From: Amycolatopsis sp. FBCC-B4732
Lineage (GTDB): Bacteria; Actinomycetota; Actinomycetes; Mycobacteriales; Pseudonocardiaceae
Reading direction: 5' to 3'
NCBI RefSeq assembly: GCF_023008405.1
Contig: NZ_CP095376.1
Location: 2,132,001 to 2,196,000, forward strand
DNA length: 64,000 nucleotides
The notes beneath the pieces were generated by a model. It did not search any database, was not told where the DNA came from, and was given only the letters and a program-made list of their open reading frames with translations. Position 1 is the first letter of the stretch. Each line of letters opens with the position of its first letter. The position numbers were made by a program, and so were the translations under genes. Positions 6,393 to 15,051 of the stretch are shown in pieces.

Positions 6393-8809
6393 CCGGGAGC
6401 GGCCGTCATGCCGGCTTCGGCCAAGGTGAGCGGGTTCGCACTGCTGCCGGGACTCGTGTTCGGCCTGGCCTGGCTGCCGGGCAGCCTCGCCGGCCCGAGC
6501 CCGTCACCAGCCCCATCCCCGCCCTCGGTGCCCGGCATGCGGATGCCCGGGAATCCGTAGCGGCCCCGCCGGCCCAGGAGGTCGAACTCGTCGTCGGCGG
6601 GATGACCTGCGGTTCGTGCGCGGCGCGGATCGAGCGCAAGCTCAACCGCCTCGACGGCGTCGAGGCCACGGTCAACTACGCCACCGGGAAGGCACTGGTC
6701 GCGGTGCCGGCGGCGCGGACCGTCGACGACATCGTCCGCACCATCGAAGCCGCCGGCTACACCGCGCAGCCGCCCGCGCCACCCGAACCGGACGTGCCCG
6801 CGGAGCCGGCGGGCCCGGACCCGCTGCGGCAGCGGCTGCTCGGCTCGGCCGTGCTGAGCGTGCCGGTGATCGTCCTCGCGATGGTCCCCGCGTTGCAGTT
6901 CCCCACGTGGCAATGGGTTTCGCTCGTGCTGGCCACCCCGGTCGTGGTCTGGGGCGCGTGGCCGTTGCACCGCGCGGCCTGGACCAACCTGCGCCATGCC
7001 ACCGCGACCATGGACACGCTGGTGTCGATGGGCGTCGCCGCGGCGTTCCTCTGGTCGCTCTACGCGCTGTTCTTCGGCGGTGCGGGCACCATCGGGATGC
7101 GCCACGAGTTCGAGCTGACCCTGGCCGCCGACCACGACCTGGACGGCATCTACTTCGAGGTCGCCACCGGCGTGACGCTGTTCATCCTCGCGGGCCGGTT
7201 CTTCGAGTCCCGGTCGCGCCGGCGGGCCGGTGCTGCGCTGCGCGCGTTGCTGGACCTTGGCGCGAAGTCCGTCTCCGTGCTCCGAGGCGGCCGTGAAGAG
7301 CGGATCCCGATCGAGCGGCTGCGGGCCGGCGAGCGGTTCGTGGTCCGGCCCGGCGAGAAGATCGCGACCGACGGCGTCGTCGAGGAAGGCGACTCCGCGG
7401 TCGACCTCAGCCTGGTGACCGGCGAAGCCGTCCCGGTCGAGGTGTCCGCCGGGACCCCGGTCGTCGGCGCCACGGTCAGCATGAGCGGCCGGCTCGTCGT
7501 CCGCGCGACGCGCGTCGGCGCGGACACCCGCCTCGCGCGGATCGCGGCGATGGTCGAGCGGGCGCAGGGCGGCAAGGTCGACGTGCAGCGGCTGGCCGAC
7601 CGCGTGTCCGCGGTGTTCGTACCCGTGGTCATGGCGCTTTCCTTGGCCACCTTGGCGTTCTGGCTCGGGACCGGGGCGGACACCGCGGTCGCGTTCACCG
7701 CGGCCGTCGCGGTGCTGATCATCGCGTGCCCTTGCGCGCTCGGCCTGGCCACGCCGACGGCGCTGCTCGTCGGCACCGGCCGCGGCGCCCAGCTCGGCGT
7801 CCTGGTCAAGGGACCGGAGATGCTGGAATCGACCCGCCGCGTCGACACCGTCGTGCTCGACAAGACCGGCACGGTCACCACCGGCAAGATGAGCCTGGTC
7901 GCCGTGCGCACCGTCGACGGCGTCCCGGCCGACCTGGCGCTGCAGCTGGCCGGGGCGCTCGAGAACGCGTCGGAGCACCCGATCGCCGACGCGGTGGTGT
8001 CGGCGGCGACCCGGCGGTTCGGCTCGGTGGGGGAGGTCCTGGAGTTCCGCAACGTCGCCGGTTTCGGAGTCCTCGGCCGGGTCGACGGGCACCGCGTCGT
8101 CGTCGGCCGGCCCGAGCTGATGCACCGGCTCTCGGTGCGGCTGCCGTCGTCTCTGCTGGCGGCGAAGCAAAAGGCGGAGCACGCCGGGCACACCGCGGTC
8201 ATCCTGGCTTGGGACGGCTGCGCCCACGCCGTGCTGGTGGTGGCCGACACGGTGAAGCCGACGTCGGCGGCCGCGGTGTTCCAGCTGCGGCGGCTCGGCC
8301 TGACGCCGATCCTGCTGACCGGCGACAACGAGGCCGTGGCCCGCGCGATCGCCCGCGAGGCCGGCATCACCGACGTCATCGCCGGAGTCTCGCCCGAGCA
8401 GAAGGTCGACGTGATCGCCGGCCTCAAGGCCCAGGGCCACGTCGTGGCGATGATCGGCGACGGCGTCAACGACGCGGCCGCGCTCGCCTCGGCGGACCTC
8501 GGGCTGGCGATGGGCACCGGAACCGACGCGGCGATCGAGGCCGGCGACCTGACGCTCGTCCGCGGCGACCTGCTGGCCGCGGTCGACGCGATCCGGCTGT
8601 CCCGCCGGACACTGGGAACGATCAAGGCGAACCTGTTCTGGGCCCTGGCCTACAACGTCGCGGCGCTGCCACTGGCCGCGGCGGGCCTGCTCAACCCGAT
8701 GATCGCGGGCGCGGCGATGGCGCTGTCGAGCTGCTTGGTGGTGTCGAACAGCCTGCGCCTGACCCGCTTCCGGCCCGCGGGCGACCGGCCGGGCTATGCC
8801 GCGTTGTAG
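6389..8809 (+). CDS. Second Cu(+)-type P1B ATPase (CtpB-like)
   Basis: An 806-residue copper-type P-type ATPase. It has an HMA domain with GMTCGSC, the membrane motif CPC (residues 447-449), the phosphorylated Asp491 in DKTGT, the SEHPIA loop and GDGVNDAAAL. The only ATG ahead of the HMA domain is 6389, overlapping the copZ stop, which adds about 65 residues of Arg/Gly/Pro-rich sequence with weak codon bias. A better coding signal in that stretch lies in another frame (the small protein at 6408-6560). The true N-terminus is therefore uncertain, but the enzyme body is complete. It overlaps the convergent metallo-hydrolase gene by 16 bases. Confidence 0.9.
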   Translation: MTGSGRHAGFGQGERVRTAAGTRVRPGLAAGQPRRPEPVTSPIPALGARHADARESVAAPPAQEVELVVGGMTCGSCAARIERKLNRLDGVEATVNYATGKALVAVPAARTVDDIVRTIEAAGYTAQPPAPPEPDVPAEPAGPDPLRQRLLGSAVLSVPVIVLAMVPALQFPTWQWVSLVLATPVVVWGAWPLHRAAWTNLRHATATMDTLVSMGVAAAFLWSLYALFFGGAGTIGMRHEFELTLAADHDLDGIYFEVATGVTLFILAGRFFESRSRRRAGAALRALLDLGAKSVSVLRGGREERIPIERLRAGERFVVRPGEKIATDGVVEEGDSAVDLSLVTGEAVPVEVSAGTPVVGATVSMSGRLVVRATRVGADTRLARIAAMVERAQGGKVDVQRLADRVSAVFVPVVMALSLATLAFWLGTGADTAVAFTAAVAVLIIACPCALGLATPTALLVGTGRGAQLGVLVKGPEMLESTRRVDTVVLDKTGTVTTGKMSLVAVRTVDGVPADLALQLAGALENASEHPIADAVVSAATRRFGSVGEVLEFRNVAGFGVLGRVDGHRVVVGRPELMHRLSVRLPSSLLAAKQKAEHAGHTAVILAWDGCAHAVLVVADTVKPTSAAAVFQLRRLGLTPILLTGDNEAVARAIAREAGITDVIAGVSPEQKVDVIAGLKAQGHVVAMIGDGVNDAAALASADLGLAMGTGTDAAIEAGDLTLVRGDLLAAVDAIRLSRRTLGTIKANLFWALAYNVAALPLAAAGLLNPMIAGAAMALSSCLVVSNSLRLTRFRPAGDRPGYAAL
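6408..6560 (+). CDS. Possible 50-residue membrane/secreted small protein nested in the ATPase 5' end
   Basis: ATG 6408 follows GGGAG (6394-6398) at 9 bases and opens a 50-codon frame ending TAG 6558-6560. Third positions are almost all G or C, clearly better than the overlapping ATPase frame. The product has one hydrophobic helix (FALLPGLVFGLAWLPGSLAG) followed by a Ser/Pro-rich tail and GMRMPGNP, with two Met residues. It resembles the membrane-anchored N-terminus of larger actinobacterial copper-associated proteins, so it may be a remnant of such a gene or a small copper-binding peptide. I cannot confirm expression. Confidence 0.4.
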   Translation: MPASAKVSGFALLPGLVFGLAWLPGSLAGPSPSPAPSPPSVPGMRMPGNP

Positions 8810-9819
8810 CGGCGCGCCGCCGGTGTCTCGTCGAGGGTGACGCGGCCGAGGTGGGCGAGGACGTCGAGGTGGGCCTCGATCTCCATGACCGCGGACAGCT
8901 GGTGTTCGAGCTGGAGTGCGTCGAGCTGCCGGCGGTGCCGGGTCCACGGCAGCTGCCGGGCGACCTCGTAGGCGTTGGTGGCGCCCGCGACGAGCAGTTC
9001 GTTGACTTCGTCGAGGCGGTCGCGGTGGTGGTCGAGGATCTCGTGGACGCGGGTGTGGGTGCTGGTGCCGACGGGACCGTGCGCGGGCAGCAGCACCGTG
9101 TCGGGCCGCGCCAGCAGGAGCTTGAGGGAGGAGATGAACGAGCGCAGCGGCGTCGCCTCGGGAGCGACCTCGAAGCCCAGGGACGGGGTGATGGCCGGCA
9201 GCACGTGGTCGCCCGCGAACAGGACGCCGGCGGGGGAGTGGGCGTAGACGACGTGGCCGCGGGTGTGGCCCGGGGTCGCGATCACTTCCAGTTCGCCGTC
9301 CCGCACCGGGATCCGGTCGCCGTCGCGGAGCCAGCCGTCCGGGGGTCCGTAGGGGGTGCCGGCCCCGGAGACGTCGATCGCGAGCACCCGCTCGGCCAGC
9401 TCTTCGGCGCCGCAGCGGGCCAGGAGTTCCGGGTGGTTGGGGAACGGGCTGGCCGTGTCGAAGCCGTCGATGCTGAACCGCTCGTTCTCGCCGATCCGCA
9501 GCTGGACGCCGAGGGTTTCGCGCCACGCGAAGGCCTGGGTGTAGTGGTCCCAGTGGTGGTGCGTGGCGAGGCAGACGCGCACGTCGCCGAGCCGGTGGCC
9601 CAGCTCGGCCAGCGCGGTCGTGACGGCGCGTTCGTTGGCCGGGCCCGCCCAGCCGGGATCGATCAGCACGAGGCCGTCGGGGCCTTCGAGCACGTAGGCG
9701 TTCACGGTGGTCAGGCCGGTGATCGGCAGGGGCAGCGGGATGCGGTGGATGCCGGGCGCGACCGGGTGCGCGCCGGGGGTGGTCCAGTCGTCCGGCTGGT
9801 CGATCGCGTTCGCGGGCAT
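8794..9819 (-). CDS. MBL-fold metallo-hydrolase with LACTB2-type winged helix
   Basis: 341 residues. The metal-binding motif is THHHWDH, followed by GHTRGH and GDHVL, giving a complete two-metal site. The C-terminal part (from about residue 260) is a winged-helix region of the LACTB2/BLACT_WH type. ATG 9819 is preceded by AGGACAG, a reasonable ribosome binding site; an open frame extends far upstream without homology. Such proteins hydrolyse thioesters, lactones or RNA ends, and the substrate cannot be told here. A perfect palindrome (9836-9852) sits just upstream, so it is probably controlled by a TetR/GntR-type repressor. It converges on the copper ATPase. Confidence 0.85.
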   Translation of the reverse strand: MPANAIDQPDDWTTPGAHPVAPGIHRIPLPLPITGLTTVNAYVLEGPDGLVLIDPGWAGPANERAVTTALAELGHRLGDVRVCLATHHHWDHYTQAFAWRETLGVQLRIGENERFSIDGFDTASPFPNHPELLARCGAEELAERVLAIDVSGAGTPYGPPDGWLRDGDRIPVRDGELEVIATPGHTRGHVVYAHSPAGVLFAGDHVLPAITPSLGFEVAPEATPLRSFISSLKLLLARPDTVLLPAHGPVGTSTHTRVHEILDHHRDRLDEVNELLVAGATNAYEVARQLPWTRHRRQLDALQLEHQLSAVMEIEAHLDVLAHLGRVTLDETPAARRYNAA

Positions 9820-9835
9820 GGGCTGTCCTAGCTGG

Positions 9836-9852
9836 TTGCGTAGCGTACGCAA
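9836..9852. promoter_or_regulatory. Palindromic operator TTGCGTA-N3-TACGCAA
   Basis: A perfect 7-base inverted repeat with a 3-base spacer, located 17 bases upstream of the metallo-hydrolase ATG. It is the size and position expected for a repressor operator. No regulator gene lies adjacent. Confidence 0.5.
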
Positions 9853-10042
9853 CGACGTTACCGGGCCGGGTGTCCCGCTCGATCCTGCTTGTGACATATG
9901 TCGGTGCTCCGCCGAAGTCGCCTGACCCGTTCGGGAAGTCCGCAGGAGTCGAACGGGCAAGCCGCGGCGGTGTCGCGACCTGCCTCCTATCGGGTCACTA
10001 AGATCATCCGAATGCTGAACCTGGGCAGGGGAGTCGGTCGCC

Positions 10043-13000
10043 GTGGGTAACCCGTTGGTCGCGCAGACGCAGGATTCGACCAAGGCGTACTCCGGGGTGC
10101 CGCTCCTCGAAGACGCCATCGGCCTGAAAGACGCCATCGAGAGCGGTGACTGGGCCTCGGTGGCGATGGGCGCCGTCGGCACGGCCCTCGACGCGCTGAC
10201 CGCGGTGATGGACCCCTTCGGCGCGATCTTCGCCGCCGGGGTCGGCTGGCTGATCGAGCACGTCGGCCCGCTCAAGGAGGCGCTCAACGCCCTCACCGGG
10301 AACGCCGACGAGATCGCCGCGCAGTCGCAGACCTGGAACAACATCGCCAAAGAGCTCGAAGACGTCTCGACCGAGCTGACGAACGCCGTCAAGGCCGACC
10401 TCGTCGGCTGGCAGGGACCCGCCGCCGACAACTACCGCAAGCGGGCCGAAGACACGTCCGGGCTGCTGGCCGCCGCGCAGAAGGGCTGCGAAGGCGCCGG
10501 GAGCGGCGTCAAGACCGCCGGCGAGGTGGTGGGCGCCGTCCGCACACTGGTGCGCGACATCATCGCCGAACTCGTCGGGCACCTGATTTCGTGGGCGCTG
10601 CAGGTGGTGTTCACCCTCGGCATCGGGCTGACCTGGGTCGTGCCGCAGGTCATCGCCGCCGTCGCGAAGACCGCGTCGAAGATCGCGAGCCTCACGACCA
10701 AGCTCGTCAAGGCGCTCAAGGCCCTGGTCCCGCTGCTGAAGAAGGCCGGCACCCTGTTCGAGGACGCCGCCAAGGGGCTGAAGAACATCAAGGGCGGGAA
10801 GGTCGGCCCGCCGGGCAAGCCGGGGAAGATCGACGGCAACCCGAAGTCCCCCGACGTCAAGGACGGCAAGGGCGGCAAGGACGGCGACTCCACCACCACC
10901 TCCGGTGACCACTCGGGCGGCACCGGGGACAAGACCCCCGGCGACCCCCCGGGCGGCGGCGGCAAGGACGGCGGCGGGGGCAAGGACGGCTCCACCTCGA
11001 CGTCGGGCGACCACTCGGGTGGCAACGGGAACAAGGCCCCGAGCGACCCGCCGCCCGCGAAGGACCCCGGGAAGGACGGCGACACCGGCGGCGGTGGCAA
11101 GGACACCTGGGAGTGCAAGACCGACCCGGTGGACATCGCGCGCGGCAACGTCGTGATCGACCAGGTCGACCTGGAACTGCCGTCGCCGCTGGTGCTGGAG
11201 CGCCTGCACGTCTCGTCCTACCGCGCCGGCCGGTGGTTCGGCCCCAGCTGGGTGTCCACTGTGGACCAACGGCTGGCGGTGGGCCGCGAACGCGTCCGGT
11301 GTTTCGCCGCGGACGGCACCACCCTCGTCTACCCGCTCGCCGAGCCGGGCGCGCCGGTGCTTCCCGTGGACGGGCCGCGGCGCCCGCTGACCCGGCACGC
11401 CGACGGCAGCTACACCCAGTCCGATCCCTTGCGCGGCCGGGAACTCCGGTTCGCCGCGCTGCCGGGCCGCGGATCCGCCGAACTCGTCCTGCGGTCGGTC
11501 ACCGACGCCGACGGCGCCCGGGTCGAGTTCGACTACGACGCTCTCGGCGCACCGCTGGCCCTGCGGCACTCCGCCGGCTACCGGGTGGAACTGGAGACCG
11601 AAGGCGGCCGGGTCACCGCCGTCCACGTGACCGACCCGGCCGGCCAGGCCCGGGTCCTGGTGCGGCGCTTCGGCTACGACGAGCTGGGCCGCCTGACGCA
11701 GGAGTTCAACGCCTCCGGCCGCCCGCAGGTCTACGACTACGACGCCGCGGGCCGCGTCACCGGCTGGCAGGACCGCAACGGCACCTGGTTCCGCTACGTC
11801 TACGACACGTCCGGCCGCTGCGTCCGCACCATCGGCGACCGCGGCTTCTACGACGCCGAGTTCGCCTACGACACGCAGCGGCGGGTCACGACCTTCACCG
11901 ACTCCCTCGGCCACGCCGGCGAGTACCACTTCAACGAAGCCAACCAGCTCGTCCGCGAGGTCGGCCCGCTGGGCGGGGTCACCACGTCCGAATGGGACCG
12001 CGACGACCGCCTGCTGTCCCGCACCGACCCGCTGGGGCGCACGACGTCGTTCGCCTACGACGAGCGGGGCGCCCTCCGGTCGGTGACCCGGCCGGACGGC
12101 TCGCTCCTGCGGGTCACGCAGGACGCCGCCGGACTGACGATCGAGACCACCGCGGACGACGGCGTCGTGCTCTCCCGCTTCTACCCGCGCGACGAGCTGC
12201 CGGATCCGTTCACCGAGACCCTCGGCATCGCGAAACCGCTGACGTCCGAGCAGGCCGCCTGGACGCGCGGGGACGAAGAGCCGCCACCGGTGGACCGGGA
12301 CGTGTTCGGGCGGCCCCGGTCGGTGCTCAACCGGTCCGGGCAGCCCGTGGTCCTCGGCTGGACCCCCGACGGCGGCGAACGGCTGCGCGTGCGGCCCTCC
12401 GGGGTGCGCGAGTCCCGCGGCTACGACGCCGAGGGCAACGAGGTCGAGCACGTCAACGGCGCCGGGCTGGCCGAACGGACCGAGTACGGCCCGTTCGACC
12501 TGGTCACCGCGACGATCGACGCGTCGGGCGCCCGGACGACCTACAGCTACGACACCGAGCTGCGGCCCAGCACGGTCACCAACCCGCTCGGGCAGAGCTG
12601 GACCTACCGCTACGACCCCGCCGGGCGGCTGGTCGAGGAGACGGACTTCGACGGCCGCACGCTCCGCTTCGGCTACGACGCCGCGGGCCGGCTCGTCCGG
12701 TCGGCGAACGGGGCGGGCGAGCAGACCGAATACGTCCACGACGTGCTCGGCAACGTCGTCGAGCGCCGCTCCCCGGCCGGCACGACCCGGTTCGCCTACG
12801 ACGCGGTCGGCCGGATGACCGCCGCGGTGATGGGCGACGTCGAGCTCCGCGTCACCTACGACGGCGAGGGCACCGTGCTCGGCGAGTCGGTCGACGGCCG
12901 GACGCTGACCCACGTCCACGAGGCCGACGGCACCGTACGGCGGCGCACTCCGTCCGGAGTGGACAGTGTGTGGACCTTCGATGCCGCCGGGCGGCCCACA

Positions 13001-14896
13001 GCGCTCGTCGTCGCCGGGCACACCGTGCGCTTCGAGCACGATGCGGGCGGCCGGGAGGTCGCGCGCACCGTCGAGGGCGGGGTCGCGCTCACGCAGGTGT
13101 TCGACGTCGACGACAACCTGGTCGGCCAGTCGGTCCAGGCCGCCGGGGCGACGCCGCGGCACCGCCGGTTCAGCTACCGGCCGGACGGGCTGCTCGCCGG
13201 GATCGACGACGACGTGGCCGGGCCGACCCGGCTCGTGCTCGACGCCACCGGCCGGGTCACCGAGGTGCACGGCGCGACCGGCAGCCAGGCCTACCGCTAC
13301 GACCCCGCCGGGAACGTGGTGGAGACGAGGGAGCCCGGCCAGGTGCCGAGCGCGGGTCCGCGCCGGTACGCGAACAACCGGCTGGTTTCCGCCGGCGCCG
13401 TCGCCTTCGACCACGACCCCCAGGGCCGCGTGATCGCGCGGAACGAGGGCGGCCGCACCTGGCGGTACCGGTGGGACAGCCAGGACCGCCTGCTCTCGGT
13501 CACGACCCCCGAGGGCGACCAGTGGTGGTATCGCTACGACCCGATCGGCCGCCGGATCGGCAAGCAGCGCGTGGTCACCTCGGCCACCGGCGCCCGCGTG
13601 GTCGCCGAGTCCTACGAGTTCACCTGGAGCGGCGCGCTGCTGGTGGAGCAGGTCCACGTGGACGCGGCGCAGACCCGGCGCGTCACCGTCTGGGAGTACC
13701 ACCCCGGCGACGACCGGCCGGTCGTCCAGGTCGAGCGCGCGGCGACGCTGCAGGACCGGTTCTTCGCGATCGTCACCGACCTGGTCGGCAGGCCGACCGA
13801 GCTCCTCGACGCGGCGGGAACGGCGGTCTGGCGCGGGAACGCGAGCCTGTGGGGCCGCGAGACCGGCCCGGCGGCCACCCCGCTGCGGTTCCCGGGGCAG
13901 TACGCCGACGCCGAATCGGGGTTGCACTACAACGTCTTCCGCTACTACGACCCGTCGACCGGCCGGTACCTGAGCCAGGACCCGCTCGGGCTCGGGCCCG
14001 CCCCCAACCCGGCCGCCTACGTCGACAACCCGCTTGCGGAGCGCGACCTGCTCGGCCTCGCCTGCAAGAAGGGCGGCGGCAAGAACAAGACGAACGACCA
14101 GCCCGGCGGCGGCGACAACGCGGGCAACATCCCCCGCGGCGGCGGGAACAAGGGCAAGGGCAAGAACGACGAGACACAGGCCAGCGGCTCCGGCGGTGCC
14201 GGCAAGTCCGACACGCATTCGTTCGGCAAGCAGGACGGCACCGAGGTGCAGGTCGACTCCCACCAGGGAAAGCACCAGGCAGGCAACCAGAGCTTCGGCA
14301 TGAAGTACACGGGCGGCTCGGGGACGAAGTTCCCGGACAACGTCAACGACAAGTGGCACAAGGACTACTTCTCCAAGGAAGTCGCCAAGTACAGCAACGA
14401 CCCCGCGTACGCCAAGCACGGCACGGAGGGCAAGAACCCCGGCTCGATCGACCAGAACGTGAACGCGAAGAAGAGCGATCTCGACGCGCACCAGGAGAGG
14501 GTCGACGAGCTCGAGTCGGAGCTCAACGCGAAGAAGGCCGCCTACAAGAACGCCTCGGCGGAGGACAAGCCGGCGGTCATGGAGGAAGGCAAGAAGCTCA
14601 ACCAGCAGTTCAAGGACGCGAAGGCCGACCGGGACAAGGCGGAAGCGGACTACAACGACGCCAAGGCGGAGCGCGAAAGCTACGACGGCAACCGCAAGTC
14701 CGTCCAGTACGACAAGGACGCGAAGGACGACGGCGTCCAGTACGACATGACGTCGTACTGGAAGCCGGACGGCCACGGCGGCGGCAACTGGGTCACGACC
14801 TACCACTGCAACCCGGCGGTCCCGAAGGGCGGCAGTGTGGAGAAGGACTGGTGGCAGCCGCACGGGAAGGGCATCGCGAAGGAGTTCGGGCTGTGA
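10043..14896 (+). CDS. Rhs/YD-repeat polymorphic toxin with N-terminal WXG-like domain
   Basis: 1617 residues. The N-terminal ~220 residues are helical with a WXG100/LXG-like motif (WQGPAADNYRKR), suggesting export through an ESX/type VII system. A Gly/Lys/Pro-rich linker (about 250-360) follows, then a DUF6531-type segment (DPVDIARGNVVI), about twenty YD repeats (YDYDAAGRVTGW and similar) and the Rhs core (GQYADAESGLHYNVFRYYD, then DPLGL). Everything after the core, roughly residues 1335-1617, is a separate Lys-rich C-terminal region with a coiled coil and no family I recognise. It is presumably the toxin tip. GTG 10043 was chosen because the WXG domain begins directly after it. A hairpin follows the stop. 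No clear immunity gene is next door. Confidence 0.88.
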   Translation: MGNPLVAQTQDSTKAYSGVPLLEDAIGLKDAIESGDWASVAMGAVGTALDALTAVMDPFGAIFAAGVGWLIEHVGPLKEALNALTGNADEIAAQSQTWNNIAKELEDVSTELTNAVKADLVGWQGPAADNYRKRAEDTSGLLAAAQKGCEGAGSGVKTAGEVVGAVRTLVRDIIAELVGHLISWALQVVFTLGIGLTWVVPQVIAAVAKTASKIASLTTKLVKALKALVPLLKKAGTLFEDAAKGLKNIKGGKVGPPGKPGKIDGNPKSPDVKDGKGGKDGDSTTTSGDHSGGTGDKTPGDPPGGGGKDGGGGKDGSTSTSGDHSGGNGNKAPSDPPPAKDPGKDGDTGGGGKDTWECKTDPVDIARGNVVIDQVDLELPSPLVLERLHVSSYRAGRWFGPSWVSTVDQRLAVGRERVRCFAADGTTLVYPLAEPGAPVLPVDGPRRPLTRHADGSYTQSDPLRGRELRFAALPGRGSAELVLRSVTDADGARVEFDYDALGAPLALRHSAGYRVELETEGGRVTAVHVTDPAGQARVLVRRFGYDELGRLTQEFNASGRPQVYDYDAAGRVTGWQDRNGTWFRYVYDTSGRCVRTIGDRGFYDAEFAYDTQRRVTTFTDSLGHAGEYHFNEANQLVREVGPLGGVTTSEWDRDDRLLSRTDPLGRTTSFAYDERGALRSVTRPDGSLLRVTQDAAGLTIETTADDGVVLSRFYPRDELPDPFTETLGIAKPLTSEQAAWTRGDEEPPPVDRDVFGRPRSVLNRSGQPVVLGWTPDGGERLRVRPSGVRESRGYDAEGNEVEHVNGAGLAERTEYGPFDLVTATIDASGARTTYSYDTELRPSTVTNPLGQSWTYRYDPAGRLVEETDFDGRTLRFGYDAAGRLVRSANGAGEQTEYVHDVLGNVVERRSPAGTTRFAYDAVGRMTAAVMGDVELRVTYDGEGTVLGESVDGRTLTHVHEADGTVRRRTPSGVDSVWTFDAAGRPTALVVAGHTVRFEHDAGGREVARTVEGGVALTQVFDVDDNLVGQSVQAAGATPRHRRFSYRPDGLLAGIDDDVAGPTRLVLDATGRVTEVHGATGSQAYRYDPAGNVVETREPGQVPSAGPRRYANNRLVSAGAVAFDHDPQGRVIARNEGGRTWRYRWDSQDRLLSVTTPEGDQWWYRYDPIGRRIGKQRVVTSATGARVVAESYEFTWSGALLVEQVHVDAAQTRRVTVWEYHPGDDRPVVQVERAATLQDRFFAIVTDLVGRPTELLDAAGTAVWRGNASLWGRETGPAATPLRFPGQYADAESGLHYNVFRYYDPSTGRYLSQDPLGLGPAPNPAAYVDNPLAERDLLGLACKKGGGKNKTNDQPGGGDNAGNIPRGGGNKGKGKNDETQASGSGGAGKSDTHSFGKQDGTEVQVDSHQGKHQAGNQSFGMKYTGGSGTKFPDNVNDKWHKDYFSKEVAKYSNDPAYAKHGTEGKNPGSIDQNVNAKKSDLDAHQERVDELESELNAKKAAYKNASAEDKPAVMEEGKKLNQQFKDAKADRDKAEADYNDAKAERESYDGNRKSVQYDKDAKDDGVQYDMTSYWKPDGHGGGNWVTTYHCNPAVPKGGSVEKDWWQPHGKGIAKEFGL

Positions 14897-14936
14897 CCGT
14901 TCGACGCGGGTGGTCGTGAAGTCCGGACATCGTGGA

Positions 14937-14964
14937 CACCGGCCGGCCTGAACGGCGGCCGGTG
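14937..14964 (+). terminator. Hairpin after the Rhs gene
   Basis: CACCGGCCG (14937-14945) pairs with CGGCCGGTG (14956-14964) around a 10-base loop, 40 bases after the Rhs stop. There is no T-run, which is common for actinobacterial terminators. Confidence 0.5.
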
Positions 14965-15051
14965 AATCGACGGCATGGAACATTACCTCGCCGACGGCAC
15001 CAAGGTCGGCATCTCGCCGGCTCCACGTCTCCTGACGTCGCCCAAGCCGGG

